The position numbers and the translations under genes were made by a program. This document shows, one piece after another, positions 36,011 to 47,632 of a stretch of DNA of 64,000 nt. This DNA comes from Acholoe squamosa (Eukaryota; Annelida; Polychaeta; Phyllodocida; Polynoidae). Below the pieces are notes generated by a model. That model was not told the origin of the DNA. It did not search any database and was given only the letters and a program-made list of their open reading frames with translations. The stretch spans positions 48,485,777 through 48,549,776 of the forward strand of contig OX439050.1 in the NCBI GenBank assembly GCA_949317995.1, given 5' to 3'. Position 1 is the stretch's first letter. The number at the start of each line of letters is the position of its first letter.

Positions 36011-36230
36011 CTGTCCGCTGCCGGGGGACGTGGTGTATTTTATACACAAACATAACTGCGAGATGCATTCAAACAAAGCCAAGCCGAGACGGGCGCTGTC
36101 ACTGTCCGCTGCAGGGCGACGAGGTGTATTTTATACACAAACATAACCGCGAGACGCATTCAAACAAAGCCAAGCCGAGATGGGCAATGTCGCTGTCCGC
36201 TGCCTCGTGATGAGGTGTTATGTACCTGTA
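36011..36230. repeat. 91-bp tandem repeat, about 2.4 copies
   Basis: Units begin CTGTCCGCTGC at 36011, 36102 and 36193 (spacing 91 bp) and contain GTGTATTTTATACACAAACA and ATTCAAACAAAGCCAAGCCG. The preceding tRNA-like module shares the AAGCCGAGAC flank at 35881, so the array belongs to the same element. Confidence 0.9.
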
Positions 36231-36336
36231 CACACACTATGGCTGGCTTTGAGTCCCGGGAAGGGGGAAAATTTTTGTTTTCAACTTGAATTTATTGATA
36301 TTCTATTAATTATTTATTGGTTTCGTGGAATAAAAT

Positions 36337-36459
36337 AAGTAGTCAATGGATAATTCATGACTTGTGTGTGTTGGCAAATGCTAATTACACTCAGGCTACG
36401 CCCTCGTGTAATTATCCTTCACTAACACACACGCGTCATGAATTATCCATTGATTACTT
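36337..36459. mobile_element. Foldback element with about 50-bp arms
   Basis: AAGTAGTCAATGGATAATTC on the left pairs with GAATTATCCATTGATTACTT on the right, and TGTGTGTTGGCAAATGCTAATTACAC pairs approximately with the other side. The loop carries TCAGGCTACGCCCTC. Confidence 0.85.
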
Positions 36460-37891
36460 GTTCACTAACATTATTTAACAAGCATGACTCTATATAGTAT
36501 AAGTGTACTCAGTGACAAGAAAGTCTGGTGGTAATCCTGCTCTTAAAACCGAAGAGGACCTAGCTTGAGCTAGATTAGTTAGTTAATTAGACACCTTCCT
36601 TGCATCGACAGAACAGGCAGAAAATCTTTAATATAACTCAGCAAGCTGTCAGGCTGCAATACTGGTGTTGTAGTTTTCTGGTATAATTTTAAGGTAGAGG
36701 TGGCCCCATGACGAGAATAGACCAATTCCAGATGCTACAAAAAAGGTGCTACGGGTCTGCACCAAGAAAATTAACATTTTAACACCTATCGCAACACTTC
36801 AACAAGATTGTGGTGTCCAAACTCTAAAAGAACACAGGGAACTGCAGTTTTGTGTTATGATGCACAATACAAGAAGCTAATTCAGAAAGTTTGGCGAATA
36901 TTCTTAAATTTTCGGTAAAGTGAGTGGGTTTTCAGCCAAGTTTCCTAATTGTAAAGATGTTGTGCAGTTCTAAACAAATGTGGTTCACTTGAGTTCTGGC
37001 AAACATTCTGTCCGGCAAGTTTTATAGAGCATATAGGAAAACAGTAAATTTGACATCCTTAGTTGAATTCCTCTAACTACACCATCTTTCTGAAGAGATA
37101 TATTTTGTTTTAAGGCAGTATTCGCAGGTATATATGTCTAGACTTGAAGGGAGAGTAAATTGCAATTTCCACTCTCTTCATGAGTTTTGACATCGTGAAT
37201 TGCCATTCTAAGCAAATAACCTAGAGGTCTGTAGAACCTGAGGGGGCCTAAAATCAGATTCCCTTCTCATTGGAGAAATACAAAAACAAAAAACTCTCTA
37301 CAGAGCCTGAACTGCAACAGGCAAAGCTGGTTGATTCTTAAAGAGAATTTATAAAACTTCAGACAGACAATCCCTGTCACTCTTCGATAGGACAAAGGCT
37401 TAGCTCTTAAATGCTTCATAATTCATGCTGATCTGAAATATTCTTTTATTCCCTCCCTTGAACTACACTGCCGACAGGGGCAAACATTTTTTAACATTTT
37501 CTTTATCTGGACGTATATAAAATGTGATTTCATGTGCATTTGCTAGGATGGTCTTAGATAGTGGGATCTGCGCCTTATGTGTGAGGTGCACCTTATATGC
37601 AAAGTACCACTGTAGTTCTAATCTGAATGTGAGCATTCTGTTCCAAAAGTCGAGGAAACCTTTTAGATATTGCTGTGCATATCGGCACCAGAAACCTAAT
37701 GATCATGCTGGAAGTGGCTACGCACTTCAGAATTGCTGGACAAAATGGAATCCAATTCAATGAAGAAAACAAAAGAAGAAGAAAAAAGATTAACCTTCAA
37801 CATCTCACTCCACTACCATTCTGATGATGAATTTACAATAATCTTTATCAGCCTTTCTTTTATACTAGTTTGTATTTTTGATTTTGCCTAC

Positions 37892-38002
37892 CTAGGGATC
37901 GGTTGGCAAGTTGTTGGCGCTGAACGCTTCCTAACCAGAAGGAGAGATAAGTTGAGGGTCGGCCTCGCCGCTTTTTGGGCATAGGAGTATCCACCATCCA
38001 AC
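37892..38002 (-). CDS. Coding exon with AT-hook
   Basis: The acceptor TTTTCTTATTATAG and donor CCCTAG|GTAGGC bound 111 nt: two bases, 36 codons, one base (phase 1 in and out). The peptide WMVDTPMPKKRRGRP then STYLSFWLGSVQRQQ carries a textbook AT-hook core (RGRP with basic flanks). The frame fits the upstream exon 48099-48184 and the downstream exon 18575-18733. Two AT-hooks in one product would favour multivalent binding to AT-rich DNA. Assignment to the SAM gene rests on strand, phase and shared AT-hook content; it has not been shown by transcript. Confidence 0.8.
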
Positions 38003-38258
38003 CTATAATAAGAAAACAGAGTAAAAAACATATTAGACTTGAGATAAGATCTTTGTAAGGGTACATATAACGCTTGGCCTAAAGTAATTTCTCCTGGAAT
38101 TTATGTAGGACCAGAGTTTATTTCGAGTAAATGTCAATTATATTGGCATCGTGTTTTCCCAAATATCCTTTTTTTCCATCTGAACAGATATCCAATTACA
38201 AAACCATTGATAAATAATGAACTCAACAAAAAGGGACGTATTTTACGCAGGAATATGA

Positions 38259-38263
<5 letters not shown>

Positions 38264-38317
<54 letters not shown>
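38264..38317. repeat. (GA)n microsatellite
   Basis: About 26 GA units; a polypurine tract. Confidence 0.97.
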
Positions 38318-38318
<1 letters not shown>

Positions 38319-39260
38319 GAGAAAAATGCACTAAAGGCTTTCCCCGGACATTGGCATTTATACACAAAAAAAGGCGTGCTCACTCCTCATGAGAAAAGAT
38401 AGGGATACCTTAATAACAGGAATGGTAGATCAGTGCACTAAGGGCATTGCCCGGACATTGAACTTTGTGTATAAATACATCATTTTATCCAAACGAGTGA
38501 GTTTATATTTTAAGAGTGTATTTTAAATTTTATACATTATTTTCTGCTTATTTAATCTGTAACTGATTTGTGATATTTTTTCCCTGTATCAAACATCAAG
38601 CTGCAGAAACCTTGAGAAGTCTTCTAATTTACATCTGACAATATGATTATGGTTCTGATTTGTTCTGTTCTGTTTGTCCATGTACTTTTGTTATCTACAT
38701 TCATATTCAATTTAATCATAACCCATCAAACATTTCAAACATTTACCAACATACCCTGCGCTGTCCTTGCTGAGCTAGAAGCACCATTATCTTAAAACAG
38801 CTTGTTTAGTATTCTTTTTTGGGGATAAAAACCCTATCTTTAGGTAGCACAAGAATTCTTAAGTAATTTCTAAATGGCAATAGGCCTCTGAAATGGCATA
38901 AGGAGATTAGTCAAAATCAGGCAAGCTGGGACATTTTCATAATAGTTGCACTACTTATCCAAAACGGCTACCCCGGAAGTCGTCGGCTTTGACCTTAGAT
39001 GTTCCCGTAGTTGGCAACTCACACTCTATCTGTAGTGCAACCAGCAAAAGTGACCCAGTGAATTAGAAAAAAAGTAGAAGTTGTGTGAAAGCACAGAGTT
39101 ACAACAGTAGAAGTTGCAATGCTTTTGGCACGTGGTGGCGCCACTTCTTTTCGTGCAAGCAGCGCCGCATGCGCTGGTTATAGTCTTAAAATAATGAAAT
39201 ATTCAGATGTTTGGGAAGATGTAACTTCCACCTTGGCTGCATAAGTTACTAACTGATTAA

Positions 39261-39564
39261 TAGCCATAGTCCACAGAGGGAGGTCGACATAGGGGGAAGA
39301 TAATCAAAGTCGAGAATGTTTTGTCAGGAGTTTCCTAATTACTGTCAGGCAGTTTACATCTGAAAATATCAAATAATTTGATACTAATTCTCGTTGCATT
39401 ATCAGCCATTTTTGTCAGATTTCCTTAGTCAGAAAAAATCATTATCTGTAACCAGCTATCACATTTCGAAGTCCACAGCTTTCCCCCCCCCCCCCCTATT
39501 TTTATGCCGATTATGCATTATCTGCCCTAGGATCGGCCGACAATGGCTCTGTGGACTATGGGTA
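39261..39564. mobile_element. MITE with CCATAGTCCACAGAG termini, copy 1
   Basis: Begins TAGCCATAGTCCACAGAG and ends CTCTGTGGACTATGGGTA. The interior has a C14 tract and GCAGTTTACATCTGAAAATA. Copy 2 (39816-40118) is the same sequence in the opposite orientation, so the two together form a 300-bp-arm inverted repeat. Confidence 0.88.
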
Positions 39565-39815
39565 TAAGATGGTAGGTCTCTTTGTCTGTCCACACATTTA
39601 GTCCAGTTATATTAACACCAACCGTGTTATTTGGGGCGATCTAAACTCAGCCAAGTGGAATAATCTCCTCCCATCAAATATTATTAAGGGTGTGGGCTTG
39701 GCATAATCACCACAATGCGTGGGCGCCACGTTTAAAAATTGCACTTACTCTGTAAGGTAAATTTTCCCAATAAACAACTTCGAAACTGCCTGAATCTAGG
39801 TCCCACTTCCCCTAA

Positions 39816-40118
39816 TACCCATAGTCCACAGAGCTTCTATCGGCCGACCAGAGGGCAGATAATGCATGATTGGCAGACAAAGGGGGTAGCGAATATGCTG
39901 TGGACTTCTTTGAAATGTGGCAGTTGCTTGCAGATAATGATTATCTGACTAAAATAAATCGACAAAAATGGTTGATAAGTTAAGGAGAGATGATATCAAA
40001 GTAATTGATATTTTCAGATGTAAACTGCCTGACAATGATTAAGAAATTCCCGACAAAATATCCCTGACTTTGATTATTCCCCCCCCCCCCGTCGGCCTCC
40101 CTCTGTGGACTATGGGTA
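39816..40118. mobile_element. MITE with CCATAGTCCACAGAG termini, copy 2 (inverted)
   Basis: Begins TACCCATAGTCCACAGAG and ends CTCTGTGGACTATGGGTA, with an interior reverse complementary to copy 1. A further terminus fragment (GAACTATGGGTATTA) follows at 40144. Both copies are about 303 bp and have no coding capacity. Confidence 0.88.
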
Positions 40119-41528
40119 TTACATAACACACGGACAGGCCCAGTGAACTATGGGTATTAAGGAAATATCCAGAACAGAAAGATAGAGCTACCCCAATTGC
40201 ACTACAGAAAGAGTAACTCTGATCTGACATGATAATTGAGTGCGAATGTATTTCTTCAATTCTCTTCACACCTCTCTGTTTCTCTCTATTCCTCTCCTGA
40301 AGATATATTGGGATATCATGCCTTTATTCCCATGTCTACTGAGAATAAATTTGGCTCAAGCCTGCCTCAACACTTGTTATCTGTTCCTTATCTGAACCTT
40401 ATAATTAGGAGCCTACCCAGATATATCTGATCTTGGACATGATATCCCCCCAGGTTTAACACGAAGGTGACAAACATAGATCTATGTTCCAATTCTGAAG
40501 TTTTTCATGCGTCACATTCTCAGTTAAGATACATTAACTAAACATAAAGAAAAAAAGAAGTCTGAGATGTGAAGTTCTATTATTTTCGACAAAGATGCTA
40601 TATAAATTGTATTTCTTATCATTTCCAACTGTTTGAAATCACAAAGAAAAGAATTAGATACTAGTAACTGAATTTGGACATAACCCTGCACCAAGGAGTA
40701 TATGAAACGCAGCAAATCGATCATGATTGTGTATCATTACTCTCTTTTTGTTTGCTAATTCCTAGACCTTTCACGTGATGTTTTCTTTTAAAATTCAACC
40801 AGAAATACAATTTCCAGACGGATGCGTTGAGCACATGTCTCCTTCCCCGTTTCTATCTGACCTTGCCTTTGCTAATTGTTATAATTGCCCAGAAGTTACT
40901 CGGTGATTATTTAATTATTAGTTGTTATGTGCAATGGCCCTTTGTGTACAAATGACAATAAAATCACAGCAGATTTACTTTAAACGACCACACACATTAA
41001 AAGCTGAAGAAATGACTATGATGTTAACCATATAATTGCCGAGGAGTTGAATAGCTACATACTTTGTGGTTATTTAACTCCTTATTATATCATGGTCCAT
41101 AAGTGTAAATTCCACCAACACACCTGATCCTGTGTGATATTTTAAAATCTCTTTTACCAGTTTTCCCTTAGAATGATGGAAGGAAGGCTTTGAAAAAAAA
41201 ACTGCATCGCCTAATTTGCGTCTGCATGTAAAATATGGCTAGGGCATAATAATATTATAAAGGCAAAGGTGCACGAGACTGGGACACCACTGAGGGTTAT
41301 CACAAGAGTTCTGTACATTCGTATTTTGTAGATTATTATACACGTGGATCAATGCGGTAAAAGGTAGGGGCGCACTTAGTTAGTGTATCATGACGACCAA
41401 TGGGCATGATGCACTCCTGCATCAGTAGCCATTAAAGGGTTAATCTTGGTCCATACCCCTGAGTGCCACGTAACACTGCGCACATGCCAGGTTCAAGAGC
41501 AGTCAACAGCTATGTGTAGGTGGTACAA

Positions 41529-42089
41529 TTAAGGTGGCTGGCGGGGATAGAATAAAAGTAATTAAATTTTCGCCATATTATCACCAGAATCCCAAAATGA
41601 TATGAACTATTCATATATGCAATAGAAATGTGGGGGTCCCAGGCATTTGTCTGAGATACAGAACTTTTAGTATCACATAGGATTGTACAGCAATATGTCA
41701 CATAAATCCACAGATTCCTATCCAAAAGTAATTAAATTTTCTTATAACTTCCTCAGCACTTAGATTATACACATATCTTTGCAGTGAGTGTAGTTCTGAC
41801 GTATGGTCCCAGCCATATTTCTAATCTTTTGAATGATTGAAACCTTTTATTAAGGGAAATGGCTAGAATAGGTACATCTAGATTATATGGTACCTTCCAA
41901 ATCCATTAACCCAAACTGCCTCTGTGGCATATGTGTTACATCTCTGCCTTGTACACAAGAGGTCTGGAGTTCAAATCCCTAACCAACCCATTCAGAATTT
42001 TGCATATTTCGTTTCTCATGATTTCATTAGAGCACAGGAGACCCCTGGTGTCCAAATGGTGAAATAACAATCCCCGCCAGCCACCTTAA
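41529..42089. mobile_element. TTAA-flanked TIR element
   Basis: Perfect 20-bp inverted ends TTAAGGTGGCTGGCGGGGAT and ATCCCCGCCAGCCACCTTAA. TTAA at both ends suggests a TTAA target duplication, as in piggyBac or Kolobok-type transposons. No transposase is encoded. A tRNA-like module (41917-41988) lies inside. Confidence 0.85.
41917..41988 (+). repeat. tRNA-derived SINE-like module
   Basis: A-box-like TGGCATATGTG (41925-41935) and B-box AGTTCAAATCC (41968-41978) at tRNA spacing, inside the TTAA-flanked element. The acceptor stem is not intact. Confidence 0.6.
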
Positions 42090-42379
42090 GGAATAGTAGC
42101 AGGCAGGGGATATCATTGTCCCACAGATCTTGGATGATCTTATAGTATACAAGCTCCATGGTACCACAAAACCGGATATTCAAGTGTCAATTCAGTGCCT
42201 TTGTCCTATGATATAAGCACTCAGAAACCCCGTGTATAAGCAGCGGCTTATAGACCATTTCAGACCCCAGACAAGGCATAGACAAGGGGTGCGGCCTAAT
42301 GGCGGGGTTTTGACACTGTAGACCAGTACTAAATCACAATTTCTAAGCCCCAGCTAAAACCCAGAGCTTTATCCTGAAC

Positions 42380-42545
42380 TCAGGGTGCGGCTTATATATA
42401 TGGGTGTGGCTTATACACTGAGTTGTGAGTGAGTGAGCCATTACACAATTTCACAGAGGAATGTATCGGTGCCCTCACATATGTGCACCACACACATCTG
42501 AGAGGATAGGAAAGAGGAGACCCTTTCAAGTGGACTAGGGATCCA
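42380..42545. repeat. Dispersed repeat, copy A (also at 63160-63350)
   Basis: Shares ATTACACAATTTCACAGAGG, ATATGTGCACCACACACATC and GGATAGGAAA with the copy at 63160-63350. The partner copy begins GAGTGAGTGAGTAAAAGATG and TTTAACGCC, reminiscent of SINE core domains spread across marine animals; that link is from memory of such families and is unverified. Confidence 0.7.
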
Positions 42546-42663
42546 CTATGCTGGGTTTTCTGGTACATTAATGTCATTGCCAAAATATGAAATGAAAAAA
42601 TAAAAACACTAAAAAACAACAGCCTACGTTATTGATCTAAACCGGGAGAGAGCCCAGCAAGTA

Positions 42664-43125
42664 GCTCTACCTTAGCCAGGTTGTAACTCTACCTTAGCCA
42701 GGTTGTAACTCTACCTTAGCCAGGTTGTAACTCTACCATAGCCAGGTTGTTACTCTACCTTAGCCAGGTTGTAACTCTACCTTAGCCAGGTTGTAACTCT
42801 ACCATAGCCAGGTTGTAACTCTACCATAGCCAGGTTGTAACTCTACCTTAGCCAGGTTGTAACTCTATCTTAGCCAGTTTGTAACTCTACCTTAGCCAGG
42901 TTGTAACTCTACCTTAGCCAGGTTGTAACTCTACCATAGCCAGGTTGTAACTCTACCATAGCCAGGTTGTAACTCTACCTTAGCCAGGTTGTAACTCTAC
43001 CTTAGCCAGGTTGTCACTCTACCTTAGCCAGGTTGTAACTCTACCATAGCCAGGTTGTAACTCTACCATAGCCAGGTTGTAACTCTACCATAGCCAGGTT
43101 GTTACTCTACCTTAGCCATGTTCCT
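42664..43125. repeat. 22-bp minisatellite, about 21 copies
   Basis: Unit TTGTAACTCTACCTTAGCCA then GG, period 22 bp. Copies differ mainly at CTTAG/CATAG and TAACT/TTACT, and the two variants are interspersed in blocks. Confidence 0.97.
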
Positions 43126-43965
43126 TGTTATTAGGTATTTCATTAATTTTTTTAATTACCAGGCGGCAGCTATACATTAGTTATACCCCTTAAACACAAA
43201 TGACATTATATTTAATCCTAAGGTTATACTATAAGTTCATCCAAGGTAGTAAGTTAACTGAGGTAGAGGAGAAGATCTTATTCAGTAGGCAGGGGTTCTT
43301 TATTTAGCACGTATTGCTAAAATGACCTATGCTACTCCCCTTAATGCTTCATTGCCGATACAATAAACTTTTTCTTGATCCCTACAATGCAAAGAAAAGG
43401 TTGGTTGTCATCAAAGCATCTCTCTAAACATGTTTAGGATAATAATTCGATGGTTTAATAGTTTTTCTTAGAGGGGTGGACAAGGTAGTATAATTATCAT
43501 GTCACCCCTAGCCAACCATGTTTGATATTAGAGAGACCACGCCCTGTCCCAAATCCTGCCCCATTTCAACGTATAGCGATAACTACAATGAAGCAGCTTA
43601 GGAATTTTTAGGATCTACATGGGCGATTCTTGTAGGATAGATTCACCTCAAGTCGGCCACATACCTGTGGTCGCCTACCCCTCCGGAGAGCTTAGAAATT
43701 ACTCTGATACTGATTTCAGATGGCCAGCCCATGCATTGCATAACATTGATTCAATAGGTTGGGCATTATTGAGTCATTCTCATTCTCATTTTTGTGTGGC
43801 CTGTGGCCGACTCGAGCCATAAGATAAGGCCGATTTGAGGTGAGTCTACCCTTGGTGTTTTCACCTCTCCGTCTCTTTAACACTCTGTGTCTAGACTCTC
43901 TATCAATCTTACTGACGCCTCGGTATGGCCGCAAGTTTCAAAGCTCCTCCCCCAGGCGATAACCA

Positions 43966-44203
43966 CAGTGGCGGATTTAGAGGAGGGGGGCCCCGCGTGC
44001 ACCCCCTTTTCCCCAGTACCTTAGAGATTAATTACATATTTTGGACACCAAAATTTGCTAAAAAAATAGGGGCATGCACCCCTCTTTTCCCCGGTACCTT
44101 AGAGTTTAATTATATATTTTGGATAACCAAAATTTGCTCAAAAATAGGGGATGCGCCCCCTCTTTCTGGTCCGCTCATTTTTTGGATCCTGGATCCGCCA
44201 CTG
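43966..44203. mobile_element. hAT-like MITE with internal 80-bp duplication
   Basis: Begins CAGTGGCGGATTTAGAGGAG and ends GGATCCGCCACTG. The interior holds two tandem units sharing CCCCNGTACCTTAGAG and CCAAAATTTGCT, about 82 bp apart. CAGTGGCGGATCC ends are common among non-autonomous hAT elements. Confidence 0.8.
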
Positions 44204-44443
44204 CACCAAGTTACAAAATGTATGCCGGTGCAACCACCGCAGGGTCAGGTTGAATGATCTATTGGGGAATAGCGGTAGAGGAATGACATACAAATAAAAT
44301 CATCAGACCATGGAAACCATTTATTTACCACCCATGGTATTCAGTGACAGTGACAGCTCAAGTCTTTTTTCTTTTTTAAAATAACAAATTGGCCTATATG
44401 GAAGAATGGGGGAGGAGCAGGAATATGGTAATGGTAAACATCA

Positions 44444-45270
44444 CAGTGGCGGATCCAGGATTGTCTAGAATGGGGGGGGGGGGCAAGACTTGGTGAAAGT
44501 TGATGAGGTACTATACACCCAAAAAAGTAAGCTGGTCAGAATGACTCTGTAACCTGAGTTAACTCCAGTTTACTCACTTATTAGATCTTTTGACTCAGAT
44601 GATATGGTGAGTAAACTACAAGTGACTCTTGTATCATCAATGACTCAGATGTATTGCAGAGTCAGATCAACTTTACTCAGTCACCAAGTGAGTCAAATAT
44701 ACTTTGACTCATCTAATGAGTCAACTTAATCTGACTCATTTATAGCTCATTCGCGCCATACAGGTCACGTGGGGATGCTGAGTTTGTTGTTTCCCGCCCA
44801 CCCCTACCCCCCCTACCCCCACAAGTACTCCAGCCTTAATAACGGTCAGTGGACTTAAACAGACAGCAGCTTAACAAAGAGGATGTGTATGTCTATATCC
44901 CCAGAATAATGGTAAGTGCATTGTTTTGTTTTTGATTATCACGTTGATGTTTAGATTGATGAGGGATTGATGTATCCATAAGAGTATAGACATAAAGGGG
45001 GGGGGGAGGTAAAGTTATAAATATATTTTAGAGGCATATGTAACAATATTGCATACTATCATTAAGTGATTTTCATCTATGCTATGTCAATACAAATAAC
45101 ACATATATACGTGGTCCTGAGCACTGCAAGCCCCCTGTTTGGGGCTCCCTGTACACTTTTCTTTTCCTTCTTTTTCCCCCTCTTTCTCCTTTTTCCATCT
45201 CATTTTTTTTCCTTTTTTGTGGTGGGGGGGGGCAGGCCCCCTGTTGGGCCACCCCCTGGATCCGCCACTG
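44444..45270. mobile_element. hAT-like non-autonomous element (0.83 kb)
   Basis: Begins CAGTGGCGGATCCAGG and ends CCTGGATCCGCCACTG, perfect 16-bp inverted ends. The interior includes a dense cluster of TGACTC/GAGTCA motifs (44540-44750) and a polypyrimidine stretch (45160-45230). No transposase was seen. Confidence 0.85.
44540..44750. repeat. Cluster of TGACTC/GAGTCA motifs
   Basis: Roughly ten copies of TGACTC or its complement in 210 bp, several of them in TGACTCA context (AP-1 type) and in both orientations. They may be subterminal transposase sites or incidental AP-1 sites. Confidence 0.7.
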
Positions 45271-46324
45271 ACATCTACTGTAAAGTCCCGCCTATAAGTG
45301 GCATAGTCCGATGGTTTGGTCTCAAACAATAATCTTTCCAAAAATGATATAGACCATACTTCCGTAGGTAGTTACTTCCATTCTCTGAATTTTAGTTCCT
45401 ATTTGCAGGAATTGTCAGATGTATGCCCCTACTTTTGGAGTGCGCGCCATAATTCCACCTATTGGGAATGCACTGTAAAATGCCTAGTGCTGGGTCTCTG
45501 ATACCGCCGTTCTCAGCTTGTATAGAGAATAGATCATGTTTAGGGATGCTCAAACTGTTAAGAATGATGTTGTAATCGTGGGTGGAAAATATGTGAGTAA
45601 AATTTGAGAAAAGAAAACGGGACAAAACGGACTAGGCCACTTGAAACAATTTCAGTGGCCTATTGCGGCCCAAAGTCGTCCTTTTCATGCACCATGCAGG
45701 TGCGACGAATAACATTACCTAAAAGGTAGAGTGCGGATTATATATGCTGGTGTGGCATACACATTGTACCTGGGGCCTACATATTGTACCAGGGATTTAA
45801 AGCCTTACACCCAAAATAATCTTTCTCGCATTTTAAAGTACTTGAAATGATTGATTTACAATCTGCATGGAGGACTTTTCACAACATACTACGACTAGAA
45901 GCCATAAAATCGTAGTGAGAGACAATAAGACACTCTAACATCAGAGCGCTATTACGTTGAATAAGTACACACTCCAGTAGAGGGTGGCGCTGTAAACAAT
46001 ATGACACTTAAGATACTTATCACAGTGAATAACACCTGTACCTACAGTGCTATGACAACTCCTATATATCATAATGATGACATGAGAGCCTGCAATAGAG
46101 AAGGGGTGTGGGGCCTGCTCTCTCAAAATGTTTTATCCCCCCCCCTATCGCCCTATCTATCTTGTGTGATCGGGACAGTTTGAGACAGAGGGTCCACATA
46201 AAGTCCCTTAAGAAACAACAAAAATCCCTATCCCTCAAAATTATGAGATATAGTGACATGTACCAACAACTCCTATCATACCAATATTTGTGAGATATTG
46301 ATCAGTTGTGAGATAGGGAAGGTA

Positions 46325-47632
46325 CACTGTAAAAAGGTGTTTAGAGTCTAAACATATTGCTAAACATTTTCTTGTCCCGTTTTTGAGGACACTTTATAAA
46401 CCTAAACATGTTTAGCCTCATAATGTGATTAGCCTTTGTGTTTAGATTTCAATGTGTTTAGGTCTTTATAAAGTGTTTACTGTATTTATGTTTAGGTTTG
46501 CCCATGTGTTTAACTATGATATGCTTAGATGATGTTTCAAGGTTATAGTGTTTAGCATTATAATAATTGTGTTTAGATATGGCATCCATGCATATTGATC
46601 TTTGTAGATCATCTCAATATTCTACCATAGCTATAGTAGGCTGAGAGAGTATTATACTCTCAAGGAATATCATTGCACCCATTATCCACAATAGGGAGTA
46701 ACCCTATGTATGCAGATTACAACAGAATGGATTTGATTGAACTTTTTATCTGACCTCGTGCCTTCCTTACAGCCGACACTCAAGGGTGAGAGGTTGTATC
46801 CACACCGGAGTGAGATTACCCTTGTGGCGTTTTTGCCCAGACCCTAGTCTAGTGGGGAGGGGGGATGATGGTGACCGAATCTATGGGAAGATAGAAAGCA
46901 CGCCCCCACACATTTACTGAGGCAATGGTTCTTTAACATCCGTCACTACATAGGCATAGTGAGAGATGGACAGGCCTGTTTTAAGTCATTTGTCTGCCAT
47001 GACCGCCGAGAGGCTTTACAGCACAGCCTAGCCAGAGCAGGGAGGAACTCAAACGACACCTTACGGCGACGTTTGGATCCACCACTGTGCCCCAGCCGGG
47101 CCCGGAACCGAACCCACGAGCTTATGGCCCGTGAGCGGACGCGCTACCGACTGCGCCACGCCTCCGGGCTAACAGAATGGATCAATGATGATACCTTTAT
47201 TCTTGGATTACAGAGTTAAGGTGTCTATGAAAAAGAATTGCCATTGCTCCAAAAAAATATAGGATATAAATAACCAATTCAAAATGTGTAATCATGGGAT
47301 TGATGTTCTTTCACATGAAAATCCTCATAAAAATGATTCATAAAGGATTTTTAACATATTTTTCATGGGAAGACAGTATAACTCGTTTTAGAAACGTCAT
47401 TCAAGCACCGAGCTGCCATCTAGTGAGTCTTTCATGCCTAAACGCCTAAACTTCAAACTGTTTCAATGCTAAACACCTATAAACATGTTTAGCATATGTG
47501 TTTAGGTGTTTAAAATAAAAGTTTTTAAATCCTAAATAGATAGCCAAGAGTACACCTACCTATCAGATATGTTTAGACTGTAAACATGTTTAGATCTAAA
47601 CATGTTTAAACCCTAAGCTCCTTTTTACAGTG
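46325..47632. mobile_element. TIR element with GTTTAG arrays, SINE nested inside
   Basis: The ends CACTGTAAAAAGG and CCTTTTTACAGTG are flanked by TA on both sides. Many copies of CTAAACA/TGTTTAG occur near both ends (46340-46600 and 47440-47625). The same CACTGTAAAAA terminus with a different subterminal motif is seen at 27847-28863. The middle holds a SINE (46920-47170). No transposase is encoded. Confidence 0.82.
46920..47170 (-). mobile_element. tRNA-derived SINE
   Basis: On the minus strand A-box TGGCGCAGTCGG (47147-47158) and B-box GGTTCGGTTCC (47104-47114) sit 33 bp apart as in a tRNA, within GC-rich sequence, followed by a non-tRNA body toward 46920. It is nested in the 46325-47632 TIR element. 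Confidence 0.75.

Larger units (their letters stand above)
18734..37891 (-). other. Large intron (19 kb)
   Basis: Lies between donor CTAG|GTAGGC (37891) and acceptor CTCACAG (18734). Individually listed contents include promoter-like islands, foldback elements, a LINE, TIR elements, SINE modules and microsatellites. Segments not listed (for example 22.5-23.6, 26.6-27.8, 29.5-31.6, 31.9-32.7 and 36.5-37.8 kb) show no coding signal I can support. Confidence 0.65.

Noticed and set aside
42664-43125. CRISPR-like array
   Set aside because: 22-bp units are fully repeated with no spacers.
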